From positions 124,001 through 188,000 of the forward strand of contig NZ_FNDR01000012.1 of the NCBI RefSeq assembly GCF_900099805.1: DNA of 64,000 nt. The letters are read 5' to 3'. Both the position numbers and the translations under genes were made by a program. The stretch is from Variovorax sp. OV700 (GTDB lineage Bacteria; Pseudomonadota; Gammaproteobacteria; Burkholderiales; Burkholderiaceae_C). This document shows positions 17,351 to 26,225 of the stretch, piece after piece. The first letter of the stretch is position 1. Each line of letters begins with the position of its first letter. Below the pieces are notes generated by a model, which saw nothing but the letters and a program-made list of their open reading frames with translations, made no database searches and was not told the origin of the DNA.

Positions 17351-18529
17351 ATGCTGATGAGCCTGGCCCAATGGCTGCAAACACTCTCGCCCGAATTCGG
17401 GTTCTTGCGCGTTTTTCAGTACCTCACGTTCCGTGCGCTGATGGCGGCGCTCACGGCACTGGTGGTCGGCCTCGTGGCCGGCCCCTACGTGATCCGCCGC
17501 CTTGCCGCGCTCAAGATCGGTCAGCCGGTGCGCGGCTACGGCATGGAAACGCACCTGACCAAGAGCGGTACGCCCACTATGGGCGGCGTGCTGGTGCTGT
17601 TTGCCATCGCCTTTGCCACCGTGTTGTGGTTCGACGCTTCGAACCGCTTCGTGTGGATCGTGCTGTGGGTGACGCTGGGCTTTGGCGCCATCGGCTGGGT
17701 CGACGACTGGCGCAAGGTGGTGCGCAAGGACCCGGAAGGCATGCGCTCGCGCGAGAAGTATTTCTGGCAGTCGGTGGTCGGCCTGATCGCGGGCTTCTAC
17801 CTGCTCTTCAGCATCTCGGAAAGCTCGAACTGGCGCGTGCTGCAGCTGTTCTTCGCCTGGGTGCAGTCGGGCTTCGATCTCGACTTTCCGCCCAAGATCA
17901 ACCTGCTGGTGCCCTTCTTCAAGGAAGTGAGCTACCCGCTCGGCGGTATCGGCTTCGTGATCCTGACCTACCTGGTGATCGTGGGCGCGAGCAACGCGGT
18001 CAACCTGACCGACGGCCTCGACGGGCTGGCGATCATGCCGGTGGTGATGGTGGGCTCGGCGCTGGGCGTGTTCGCCTACGTCACGGGCAGCGCGGTGTAT
18101 TCCAAGTACCTGCTGTTCCCCAACATCCCGGGCTCGGGCGAACTGCTGGTGTTCTGCTCGGCCATGGCCGGCGCGGGCCTGGCCTTTCTCTGGTTCAACA
18201 CCCATCCGGCGCAGGTCTTCATGGGCGACGTGGGTGCGCTCGCACTGGGCGGCGCGCTGGGCACCATCGCGGTCATCGTGCGCCAGGAGATCGTGTTCTT
18301 CATCATGGGCGGCATCTTCGTGGTCGAAGCGATCTCGGTGATGGCGCAGGTCATGTACTTCAAGTACACCAAGAAGCGCTACGGCGAAGGCCGCCGCGTG
18401 CTCAAGATGGCGCCGCTGCATCACCACTTCGAGAAAAGCGGCTGGCGCGAGACGCAGGTCGTGGTGCGCTTCTGGATCATCACGATGCTGCTGTGCCTCG
18501 TGGGCCTTTCAACGCTGAAGCTGCGGTAA
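17351..18529 (+). CDS. mraY: Phospho-MurNAc-pentapeptide translocase MraY
   Basis: MraY, 392 residues with about ten membrane helices, transfers phospho-MurNAc-pentapeptide to undecaprenyl phosphate to make lipid I. Motifs: TKSGTPTMGG, the aspartate pair in GWVDDWRK, SNAVNLTDGLDGLA with its metal-binding Asp, FMGDVGALALGG and the histidine loop PLHHHFEKSGWRE near the end. ATG 17351 is used; ATG 17357 is a near-equal alternative. It is 7 bp ahead of murD. Confidence 0.96.
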   Translation: MLMSLAQWLQTLSPEFGFLRVFQYLTFRALMAALTALVVGLVAGPYVIRRLAALKIGQPVRGYGMETHLTKSGTPTMGGVLVLFAIAFATVLWFDASNRFVWIVLWVTLGFGAIGWVDDWRKVVRKDPEGMRSREKYFWQSVVGLIAGFYLLFSISESSNWRVLQLFFAWVQSGFDLDFPPKINLLVPFFKEVSYPLGGIGFVILTYLVIVGASNAVNLTDGLDGLAIMPVVMVGSALGVFAYVTGSAVYSKYLLFPNIPGSGELLVFCSAMAGAGLAFLWFNTHPAQVFMGDVGALALGGALGTIAVIVRQEIVFFIMGGIFVVEAISVMAQVMYFKYTKKRYGEGRRVLKMAPLHHHFEKSGWRETQVVVRFWIITMLLCLVGLSTLKLR

Positions 18530-18536
18530 CAGGCAC

Positions 18537-20660
18537 ATGCGTCATCTGAAAGACCTCCCCGTCCTCGTCCTCGGCCTCGGTGCGTCCGGGCTGGCGATGG
18601 CGCGCTGGTGCGCACGCCACGGCGCGCAGGTGACCGTGGCCGACACGCGCGAAGCGCCCCCGGCGCTTGCCACGCTGCAGGCCGAGCTGCCCGAGGTCGC
18701 CTTCATGGGCGGTCCGTTCTCGGCCGCGCTGATCGAAGGCACGCCGATCCGTGCGGTGTACCGCTCGCCGGGCCTGTCGCCCGCGACCATCGCGCCGGTG
18801 GTCGATGCCGCACGGGCCGTGGGCCTCGCGGTCGGCGGTGAACTGGATCTCTTCGCGCATGCGCTGCGGGATCTGCAGACCGTCGAGCTGCCGGTGGTGG
18901 AAGCGGAGCCCGAGGCTGAAGCCGCCGCGAAAGCTGTCGAGCCAGAGGCGCAGGCCGAGTTGGACCTGGACGTCGAACCTGCGGAAGCTGCACAGGCCGA
19001 GCCTGAGCACGCCGATGCGGTCGAGCCGACGCCGGTGCCTGAATCGACTGAACCCGTCGAGCCTGCCTCGGCTACCGAAACACCCGAAACGCCTGAACCA
19101 GTCGAGGCTCCGCCAACGGCCGAGCCGACCGAAGCCGAACTCGCGCCTCCGGCCATGGCGGAAGCCGTGGCACGTGATCCATCGCTGAGCGTTCCGGTGG
19201 CGCAGCCCGCGGAAGAAGCGTCGGCCGCACCGTCGGCAGACACGCCAGAAAACCTGGAAGCGGCAGCGCCGGCGCCTGTCACCGTTTCACGGCTGCCGAG
19301 CACCGGCAAGCCTTACGTTCCTACCGCGGCCAGGGAAGCGGCCGAGTTCGTCGCCAAGATCGCCGAGTTCGCGGCCTCCAACCCAGCCTCCGCGGCCGTC
19401 GAGGAAGAGCCCACGCCCCAGCTCCCGCTGGTGCCGATCGAGGAACCCCCAGCACCGAAGGGCTACACCCCAGCGGTGCTCGCCGTCACGGGCACCAATG
19501 GCAAGACCACCGTCACCTCGCTGACCGGCCAGCTGGTCGAGCGCGCGGGCAAGAGTGTGGCCGTGGCGGGGAACATCGGCCCCACGTTGCTCGATACGCT
19601 GGCCGCGCACATCGACGCACAGACGCTTCCGGATGTCTGGGTGCTCGAACTCTCGAGCTTCCAGCTCGACGGCGTGCAGGGCTTCGAGCCGACCGCCGCG
19701 ACGGTGCTCAACCTCACGCAGGACCATCTCGACTGGCATGGCGACATGCCGTCGTACGCATCGGCCAAGTCGCGCATCTTCGGCGCGAAGGGCCTCATGG
19801 TGCTCAACCGCGACGACCCAGGCGTGATGGCGATGTTGCCTGCGCCCATCAAGGTGAAGCTGCAGCGCCCGCAGATCCGCACCCACGTCACCTTCGGCAG
19901 CGCGATGCCGCTGCGTCCCGGCGACTACGGCATCGAGCGCGTCAACGGCATGACCTGGCTTGTGCGCGCGCTGGAAGCCGACGAGACGCAGAAGCGCAAG
20001 CGCGGCGCCGTGGTCGAAGAGGAGATCTTCCTGCAGCGCCTGTTGCCCGCCGATGCGCTGCGCATCCGCGGACGCCACAACGCCATGAACGCATTGGCGG
20101 CGCTCGCGCTGGCCAGCGCCGCCGATTGCCCGCTCGGCCCCATGCTCTATGGCCTGCGCGAATACCGCGGCGAGCCGCATCGCGTCGAGCCGATCGCGCT
20201 GGTGGAAGATGTCGAATACTTCGACGACAGCAAGGGCACCAACGTGGGCGCCACGGTGGCCGCATTGAGCGGCCTTGGCGAAGACCGCCGCGTCGTCGTC
20301 ATTCTGGGCGGCGAAGGCAAGGGGCAAGACTTCGAGCCGCTTGCCGAGCCCGTGCGCCAGTACGCGCGCGCCGTGGTGCTCATCGGCCGCGATGCACCGC
20401 TGATCGAACAGGCCCTGGCCGCCACCGGCGTCTCGCTGATGCATGCCGGCTCGATGGAAGAGGCCGTCAAGCTCGCGGCCATGCGCGCCAACCCCGGTGA
20501 TGCCGTGCTGCTGTCACCGGCCTGTGCGAGCTTCGACATGTTCAAGGACTACGAACATCGCGCGGCGGTGTTCCGCGAGGCCGTGCAAGCGCTTGCGGAC
20601 GAGCCGCGCGAAGCGGCTTCGTCCAACGATGCCGATTTTTCTTCGGGAGACCCGGTTTGA
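18537..20660 (+). CDS. murD: UDP-MurNAc-L-alanine:D-glutamate ligase MurD with a large acidic insertion
   Basis: MurD adds D-Glu to UDP-MurNAc-L-Ala. All core parts are present: the N-terminal UDP-binding Rossmann domain (1 to about 113, VLVLGLGASGLAMARW, SPGLSP, GGELDLF), the ATPase domain (about 307-540; TGTNGKTTV, ELSSFQL, NLTQDHLDWHG) and the C-terminal domain (YFDDSKGTNVGAT, LGGEGKGQDF, LSPACASFDMF). The protein is 707 residues, against about 440-500 in the family. The excess, about residues 115-305 (18879-19451), is a Glu/Pro/Ala-rich low-complexity segment placed between the first and second domains. No frameshift or stop breaks the frame. The 3' end overlaps ftsW by 4 bp. Confidence 0.95.
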   Translation: MRHLKDLPVLVLGLGASGLAMARWCARHGAQVTVADTREAPPALATLQAELPEVAFMGGPFSAALIEGTPIRAVYRSPGLSPATIAPVVDAARAVGLAVGGELDLFAHALRDLQTVELPVVEAEPEAEAAAKAVEPEAQAELDLDVEPAEAAQAEPEHADAVEPTPVPESTEPVEPASATETPETPEPVEAPPTAEPTEAELAPPAMAEAVARDPSLSVPVAQPAEEASAAPSADTPENLEAAAPAPVTVSRLPSTGKPYVPTAAREAAEFVAKIAEFAASNPASAAVEEEPTPQLPLVPIEEPPAPKGYTPAVLAVTGTNGKTTVTSLTGQLVERAGKSVAVAGNIGPTLLDTLAAHIDAQTLPDVWVLELSSFQLDGVQGFEPTAATVLNLTQDHLDWHGDMPSYASAKSRIFGAKGLMVLNRDDPGVMAMLPAPIKVKLQRPQIRTHVTFGSAMPLRPGDYGIERVNGMTWLVRALEADETQKRKRGAVVEEEIFLQRLLPADALRIRGRHNAMNALAALALASAADCPLGPMLYGLREYRGEPHRVEPIALVEDVEYFDDSKGTNVGATVAALSGLGEDRRVVVILGGEGKGQDFEPLAEPVRQYARAVVLIGRDAPLIEQALAATGVSLMHAGSMEEAVKLAAMRANPGDAVLLSPACASFDMFKDYEHRAAVFREAVQALADEPREAASSNDADFSSGDPV

Positions 20661-21955
20661 ACACTGCAGCCGCCGGCGCCACGCCCAACGCAAAGACCAG
20701 CCGCTTCGGTGGCTGGTTCAAGCGCGCGCGCAGCGGCATCGATTCGCTGCCCGTGCACCTGCCGGTGCGGCTGGGCGGCGCCGGCATCACGCAGACCAAG
20801 GCCGCGCCGATGCGCGTGCTGGGCTTCGACCAGGCGCTGGTGTGGGTCACCGTCGCGCTGCTCACCTGGGGTCTGGTGATGGTGTATTCGGCCTCGATCG
20901 CGCTGCCCGACAACCCGCGCTTCGCGCGTGCCGGCTACAGCGCCTCGTTCTTCCTCACCCGGCATGCGGCCTCGGTGGTGTTCGCGTTCATCGCGGCGCT
21001 GCTCGCCTTCCAGATCCCGATGAAGACATGGGAGCGCGCCGCGCCCTGGCTCTTCGTCGCCTCGCTGCTGCTCTTGGTGGCGGTGCTCATTCCGCACGTC
21101 GGCATCAACGTGAACGGTGCGCGGCGCTGGCTGCCGCTCGGCTTCATGCGCTTCCAGCCGTCGGAGCTGGCCAAGCTCGCGATGGTGCTCTACGCCGCCA
21201 GCTACATGGTGCGCAAGATGGAGATCAAGGAGCGCTTCTTCCGCGCCGTGCTGCCGATGGGCATCGCGGTGGTGGTGGTGGGCATGCTGGTGATGGCCGA
21301 GCCTGACATGGGCGCCTTCATGGTGATTGCCGTGATCGCCATGGGCATCTTGTTCCTGGGCGGCGTGAACGCGCGCATGTTCTTCGTGATTGCCGCGCTG
21401 GTGGTGGTGGCCTTCGGCACCATCGTCGCGACCAGCCCATGGCGGCGCGAGCGCATCTTTGCGTATCTCGATCCGTGGAGCGAAGAGCACGCCCTGGGCA
21501 AGGGCTACCAGCTCTCGCACTCGCTGATCGCCATCGGCCGCGGCGAGATCTTCGGCGTGGGCCTGGGCGGGAGCGTCGAGAAGCTGCACTGGCTGCCCGA
21601 GGCGCACACCGACTTCCTGCTGGCCGTGATCGGCGAAGAGTTCGGCCTCGTCGGCGTGCTGCTGATCATCGGCATGTTCCTCTGGCTGACCCGCCGCATC
21701 ATGCACATCGGTCGCCAGGCGATTGCGCTCGATCGCGTGTTCTCGGGTCTCGTCGCCCAGGGCGTGGGGGTGTGGATCGGTTTCCAGGCCTTCATCAACA
21801 TGGGCGTGAACCTTGGCGCACTGCCGACCAAGGGGCTGACCTTGCCGCTGATGAGCTTCGGCGGTTCGGCCATCCTGATGAACCTGGTGGCGCTCGCTGT
21901 GGTGCTGCGGATCGACTATGAGAACCGCGTGCTCATGCGGGGAGGCCGCGTATGA
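20657..21955 (+). CDS. ftsW: Septal peptidoglycan glycosyltransferase FtsW
   Basis: FtsW, 432 residues, is the SEDS-family polymerase of the divisome, working with FtsI. After a cytoplasmic N-terminal stretch of about 60 residues come about ten membrane helices. Family motifs include VMVYSAS, GARRWLPLGFMRFQPSELAKL, AEPDMGAFMV with the conserved Glu/Asp, YQLSHSLIAIGRG, LPEAHTDFLLAVIGEEFG and LPLMSFGGSA. It overlaps murD and murG by 4 bp each. A second SEDS gene (rodA) lies at 41307-42461. Confidence 0.95.
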   Translation: MNTAAAGATPNAKTSRFGGWFKRARSGIDSLPVHLPVRLGGAGITQTKAAPMRVLGFDQALVWVTVALLTWGLVMVYSASIALPDNPRFARAGYSASFFLTRHAASVVFAFIAALLAFQIPMKTWERAAPWLFVASLLLLVAVLIPHVGINVNGARRWLPLGFMRFQPSELAKLAMVLYAASYMVRKMEIKERFFRAVLPMGIAVVVVGMLVMAEPDMGAFMVIAVIAMGILFLGGVNARMFFVIAALVVVAFGTIVATSPWRRERIFAYLDPWSEEHALGKGYQLSHSLIAIGRGEIFGVGLGGSVEKLHWLPEAHTDFLLAVIGEEFGLVGVLLIIGMFLWLTRRIMHIGRQAIALDRVFSGLVAQGVGVWIGFQAFINMGVNLGALPTKGLTLPLMSFGGSAILMNLVALAVVLRIDYENRVLMRGGRV

Positions 21956-23016
21956 CCGGGCGCACCGCACTCGTCATGGCCGGCGGCACGGGCGGCCACA
22001 TCTTTCCGGGACTCGCGGTCGCCGAGGCGCTGCGCGACCGCGGCTGGCGCGTGCACTGGCTGGGCGTGCCAGGCAGCATGGAAGAAAAACTGGTGGCGCC
22101 GCGCGGCTTCGCCTTCGAGCCGGTCCAGTTCGGCGGCGTGCGCGGCAAAGGTCCGCTCACGCTGTTCCTGCTTCCGCTGCGCCTCTTGCGCGCCTTCTGG
22201 CAGAGCATGGGCGTGGTGCGCCGCGTCAAGCCCGACGTGGTGGTGGGCCTGGGTGGCTACATCACCTTTCCGGGCGGAATGATGGGCGTGCTGCTCAACA
22301 AGCCGCTGGTGCTGCACGAACAGAACTCTGTGGCCGGGCTTGCCAACAAGGTGCTGGCGGGCGTGGCCGATCGCGTGTTCACGGCCTTTCCCAACGTGCT
22401 CAAGAAGGCACAGTGGGTGGGCAATCCTCTGCGCGCGGCGTTCACGTCGCAACCCGATCCGGCCGTGCGCTTCGCAGGCCGTACCGGGCCGCTCAAGTTG
22501 CTGGTGGTAGGCGGCAGCCTCGGCGCGCGCGGCCTCAACACCGTGGTGCCGCAGGCGCTCGCGCGCATCGAGCCGGGCACGCGTCCGCAGGTGCTGCACC
22601 AGAGCGGCGCCAAGCAGATCGATGAACTGCGCGCCAACTACGCGGCGGCCGGTGTCGAAGGCGAGCTCACGCCGTTCATCGAAGACACCGCGCAGGCCTA
22701 TGCCGACGCCGACATCATCGTCGCGCGCGCCGGGGCCAGCACCGTCACAGAAATCGCGGCCGTCGGCGCAGCAGCGCTGTTCGTGCCTTTTCCATCGGCG
22801 GTCGACGACCACCAGACCACCAACGCGCGCTTCCTCGTCGACGCGGGCGGCGGCTGGCTGGTGCAGCAGACCGACCTCACACCTGAATTGCTGGCTGACT
22901 TGCTACAGAAAACCGAGCGCACTGCGCTGATCGAACGGGCCACCAAGGCCAAAACCATGCAGAAGACCGAAGCGGTCGAGGCCGTCGTCCGCGCCTGCGA
23001 GGAGCTTGCCAAATGA
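21952..23016 (+). CDS. murG: UDP-GlcNAc:lipid I N-acetylglucosamine transferase MurG
   Basis: The 354-residue peripheral membrane glycosyltransferase (GT28, GT-B fold) converts lipid I to lipid II. Glycine-rich loop AGGTGGHIFPGLAVA is at the N-terminus, GLGGYITFPGG and LHEQNSVAGLANK follow, then the second domain with VVGGSLGARGLN and the UDP-GlcNAc site ARAGASTVTEIAAVG and PFPSAVDDHQTTNA. Overlaps of 4 bp with ftsW and murC indicate tight translational coupling. Confidence 0.96.
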   Translation: MTGRTALVMAGGTGGHIFPGLAVAEALRDRGWRVHWLGVPGSMEEKLVAPRGFAFEPVQFGGVRGKGPLTLFLLPLRLLRAFWQSMGVVRRVKPDVVVGLGGYITFPGGMMGVLLNKPLVLHEQNSVAGLANKVLAGVADRVFTAFPNVLKKAQWVGNPLRAAFTSQPDPAVRFAGRTGPLKLLVVGGSLGARGLNTVVPQALARIEPGTRPQVLHQSGAKQIDELRANYAAAGVEGELTPFIEDTAQAYADADIIVARAGASTVTEIAAVGAAALFVPFPSAVDDHQTTNARFLVDAGGGWLVQQTDLTPELLADLLQKTERTALIERATKAKTMQKTEAVEAVVRACEELAK

Positions 23017-24443
23017 AGCACGCGATTCGTCATATTCACTTCGTCGGCATCGGCGGCTCGGGCATGAGCGGCATTGCCGAGGTCCTGTTCAACCTCGGCT
23101 ACCGCATCACCGGCTCCGACCTGGCCGACAGCGCGACGCTGCGCCGGCTCGCGGGCCTGGGCATCGGCACCTTCGTGGGCCATGCGGCGGCGCACATCGA
23201 CGGCGCGGATGCGGTCGTCACGTCCACCGCCGTGCAGTCGGACAACCCCGAAGTGCTGGCTGCGCGCGAGAAGCGCATTCCAGTGGTGCCGCGCGCCATG
23301 ATGCTGGCCGAGCTGATGCGCCTGAAGCAGGGCATCGCGATTGCGGGCACGCACGGCAAGACCACCACCACGAGCCTCGTGGCCAGCGTGCTCGACGCCG
23401 CCGGGCTCGATCCGACCTTCGTCATCGGCGGGCGGCTCAACAGTGCCGGCGCCAATGCGCAGCTCGGCAGTGGCGACTACATCGTGGTGGAGGCCGACGA
23501 ATCGGACGCCTCGTTCCTGAACCTGCTGCCCGTCATGGCGGTGGTCACGAACATCGATGCCGACCACATGGAAACCTACGGGCACGACTTCGAAAAGCTC
23601 AAGAAAGCCTTCGTCGATTTCCTGCACCGCATGCCGTTCTATGGCGTGGCCATCTTGTGCACCGACGATCCCGCAGTGCGCGACATCATGGGCCACGTCA
23701 CCTGCCCGGTCACCAGCTACGGCTTCGACGAAGGCGCCCAGGTGCGCGCAGTCGACGTTCGTGCGGTGGGCGGGCAGATGCATTTCACGGCGCAGCGGCG
23801 CAACGGCGTCACGTTGCCCGACCTGCCCATCGTGCTGAACCTGCCGGGCGAGCACAACGTGCGCAACGCGCTGTCGGTGATCGCCGTGGCGGTCGAACTG
23901 GGCGTTCCCGACGAGGCAGTGCAACGCGGGCTGGCCGGCTTCAAGGGCGTGGGCCGCCGCTTCCAGAGCTATGGCGAGGTGGCGGTGCAGGGGGCTCAGC
24001 CCGGCAGCTTTACCGTGATCGACGACTACGGCCATCACCCGGTCGAGATGGCCGCGACCATCGCCGCCGCGCGCGGCGCGTTCCCGGGGCGCCGGCTGGT
24101 GCTGGCTTTCCAGCCGCACCGCTACACCCGCACGCGCGACTGCTTCGAGGACTTCGTCAAGGTCATCGGCAATGCCGACGCGGTGCTGCTGGGCGAGGTG
24201 TACGCCGCCGGCGAGCCGCCCATCGTGGCCGCCAACGGCCGCACGCTGGCGCGCGCACTGCGCGTGGCGGGCAAGGTGGAGCCGGTATTCGTCGACGACA
24301 TCAATGCGATGCCGCAAGCCATTCTGGACAACGCGCGCGACGGCGACGTGGTGCTTTGCATGGGCGCGGGCTCCATTGGTGCGGTGCCGGGCAGGGTCGT
24401 TGAAATTGCGGCCGCGGCGAGCGGCGCGGGGGTTACGCCATGA
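23013..24443 (+). CDS. murC: UDP-N-acetylmuramate:L-alanine ligase MurC
   Basis: MurC, 476 residues, adds the first amino acid of the peptide stem. The N-terminal motif HFVGIGGSGMSGIAEVL is diagnostic; the ATPase loop is AGTHGKTTTTSL; VVEADESDASFL and NIDADHMETYG follow; the C-terminal domain has DDYGHHPVEM and FQPHRYTRTRD. It overlaps murG and ddl by 4 bp each. Mpl, a related ligase for recycling, is encoded at 46398-47801. Confidence 0.96.
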   Translation: MKHAIRHIHFVGIGGSGMSGIAEVLFNLGYRITGSDLADSATLRRLAGLGIGTFVGHAAAHIDGADAVVTSTAVQSDNPEVLAAREKRIPVVPRAMMLAELMRLKQGIAIAGTHGKTTTTSLVASVLDAAGLDPTFVIGGRLNSAGANAQLGSGDYIVVEADESDASFLNLLPVMAVVTNIDADHMETYGHDFEKLKKAFVDFLHRMPFYGVAILCTDDPAVRDIMGHVTCPVTSYGFDEGAQVRAVDVRAVGGQMHFTAQRRNGVTLPDLPIVLNLPGEHNVRNALSVIAVAVELGVPDEAVQRGLAGFKGVGRRFQSYGEVAVQGAQPGSFTVIDDYGHHPVEMAATIAAARGAFPGRRLVLAFQPHRYTRTRDCFEDFVKVIGNADAVLLGEVYAAGEPPIVAANGRTLARALRVAGKVEPVFVDDINAMPQAILDNARDGDVVLCMGAGSIGAVPGRVVEIAAAASGAGVTP

Positions 24444-25411
24444 GCCTTCAGGATCCAAAACTTTTCGGCAAGGTGGCCGTGCTGTTCGGTGGAAGCTCCG
24501 CCGAACGCGAAATCTCGATCATGTCCGGCACGGGCGTGCTCGAGGCGCTGCGCTCGCGCGGCGTCGATGCGCATGCCTTCGATCCGTCGGAGCGCGACCT
24601 GGTCGAGCTTCGGCGCGAAGGCTTCGCGCGCTGCTTCATCGCCCTGCATGGGCGGCATGGCGAAGACGGCACGGTGCAGGGCGCGCTCGAACTGCTGGGC
24701 ATTCCCTACACCGGCTCGGGCGTGATGGCGTCGAGCGTGGCCATGGACAAGGTCATGACCAAGCGCATCTGGCAGGCCGACGGCTTGCCGACGCCCAAGT
24801 ACGTGCGCCTGGCTTTCGACCAGCAGAGCCGCGAGCAGGTGAGGGCGGTGCCCGACGTGCTGGGCCTGCCGCTGATCGTGAAGCCGCCGCGCGAGGGTTC
24901 GTCGATCGGCGTGACCAAGGTCGAGGGTTATTCGCAGATGCAGGACGCCGTGACACTGTCGGCCAAGTACGACGCCGACGTGCTGTGCGAGGAATTCATC
25001 GAAGGCGAGGAAGTGACCTGCGCCGTGCTCGGCCAGGGACTCGATGCGCGCGCGCTGCCCGTGGTGCGCATCGCCGCGCCCCAAGGCGCCTACGACTACC
25101 AGAACAAATACTTCACCGACGACGTGAAGTACCAATGCCCGAGTGGCCTGCCCGAAGCCGAGGAACACGAGATCCAGCGCATCACGCTGGCCGCGTACCA
25201 CACGCTCGGCTGCCGCGGCTGGGGCCGCGCCGACGTGATGATCCGCGCGAGCGACCGCAAGCCTTTCCTGCTCGAGATGAACACCTCTCCCGGCATGACC
25301 GGCCATTCGCTGGTGCCGATGTCGGCTCGCGCGGCGGGCATTGCCTACGAAGACTTGTGCCTGCGCGTGCTGGCCTCGGCTTCGCTGGACGCCACGGGGG
25401 GAGCGCAATAG
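24440..25411 (+). CDS. ddl: D-alanine:D-alanine ligase Ddl
   Basis: The 323-residue ATP-grasp enzyme makes D-Ala-D-Ala for MurF. Motifs: VLFGGSSAEREISIMSG at the start, ALHGRHGEDGTVQGALELLGIPYTGSGVMASSVAMDK with the catalytic Glu region, the ATP-grasp loop KPPREGSSIGV, and NTSPGMTGHSLVP at the C-terminal metal site. The location between murC and ftsQ matches ddlB of other Proteobacteria. It overlaps murC by 4 bp; ftsQ starts 2 bp downstream. Confidence 0.95.
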   Translation: MSLQDPKLFGKVAVLFGGSSAEREISIMSGTGVLEALRSRGVDAHAFDPSERDLVELRREGFARCFIALHGRHGEDGTVQGALELLGIPYTGSGVMASSVAMDKVMTKRIWQADGLPTPKYVRLAFDQQSREQVRAVPDVLGLPLIVKPPREGSSIGVTKVEGYSQMQDAVTLSAKYDADVLCEEFIEGEEVTCAVLGQGLDARALPVVRIAAPQGAYDYQNKYFTDDVKYQCPSGLPEAEEHEIQRITLAAYHTLGCRGWGRADVMIRASDRKPFLLEMNTSPGMTGHSLVPMSARAAGIAYEDLCLRVLASASLDATGGAQ

Positions 25412-25413
25412 CC

Positions 25414-26202
25414 ATGGCCGACAGCATTCCCGTGCCCTTCGACGTCAAGCTCATGAACATCGTCTCGAACCTGGCGTTCGTGGTGGTGGCGCTCATGCTG
25501 CTGGCGGCGGGCGCATGGTGGGTGCTGCGCCAGCCTTTCTTTCCGATCGGCGGCATCAAGGTCGACGGCGACGTGACGCACAACAACGCCGTGACGCTGC
25601 GCGCCAACGTCGCGCCGCAACTGGCCGGCAACTTCTTCACCGTCGACCTGGCGCGCGCGCGCACGGCGTTCGAATCGGTGCCATGGGTGCGCAAGGCGGT
25701 GGTGCGGCGCGAGTTTCCGAACAAGCTGCGCGTGACCCTCACCGAGCAGGTGCCGGTGGCCACCTGGGGCGACGAGGCGGGCTCCAAGCTGATCAACGGC
25801 TTTGGCGAGGTGTTCGACGCCAATGTGGCCGAGGTCGACGACCGACTGCCGCGGCTCGATGGACCCGTTGAGCAGGCTGGCCAGGTGCTGGGCATGTACC
25901 GCGTGCTGGCGCCGATCTTCCAGCCCTACGACTTCGGCGTGGAAGAGCTCACGCTGTCGAGCCGGGGGAGTTGGAAGGTGGCGCTCGATACCGGTGCGGA
26001 CATCGAGCTTGGCCGCGGGCAGCCCGAAGAGGTGGCGGCCCGCGCGCAGCGTTTCCTGAAAACCGTGACCCAGGTCGCGGGCCAATACCACCGCACCGCG
26101 GCGGACGTCGAGGGGGCCGACCTGCGCCACAACGACGCCTATGCGCTGCGTCTTCGCGGCGTCACCACGGTCGTGACCGAGCCCAAGGCCAAGAAGAAAT
26201 AA
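25414..26202 (+). CDS. ftsQ: Cell division protein FtsQ
   Basis: FtsQ, 262 residues, links early and late divisome proteins through the FtsQLB complex. A short cytoplasmic part is followed by one membrane helix (about 17-40, NLAFVVVALMLLAAGAWWVL), then the POTRA domain (FPIGGIKVDGDVTHNNAVTLRANV, about 45-115) and the beta domain. ATG 25414 directly precedes the conserved region. ftsA begins 23 bp downstream. Confidence 0.93.
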   Translation: MADSIPVPFDVKLMNIVSNLAFVVVALMLLAAGAWWVLRQPFFPIGGIKVDGDVTHNNAVTLRANVAPQLAGNFFTVDLARARTAFESVPWVRKAVVRREFPNKLRVTLTEQVPVATWGDEAGSKLINGFGEVFDANVAEVDDRLPRLDGPVEQAGQVLGMYRVLAPIFQPYDFGVEELTLSSRGSWKVALDTGADIELGRGQPEEVAARAQRFLKTVTQVAGQYHRTAADVEGADLRHNDAYALRLRGVTTVVTEPKAKKK

Positions 26203-26225
26203 ATAGCGAATACCGAGGACATTCA

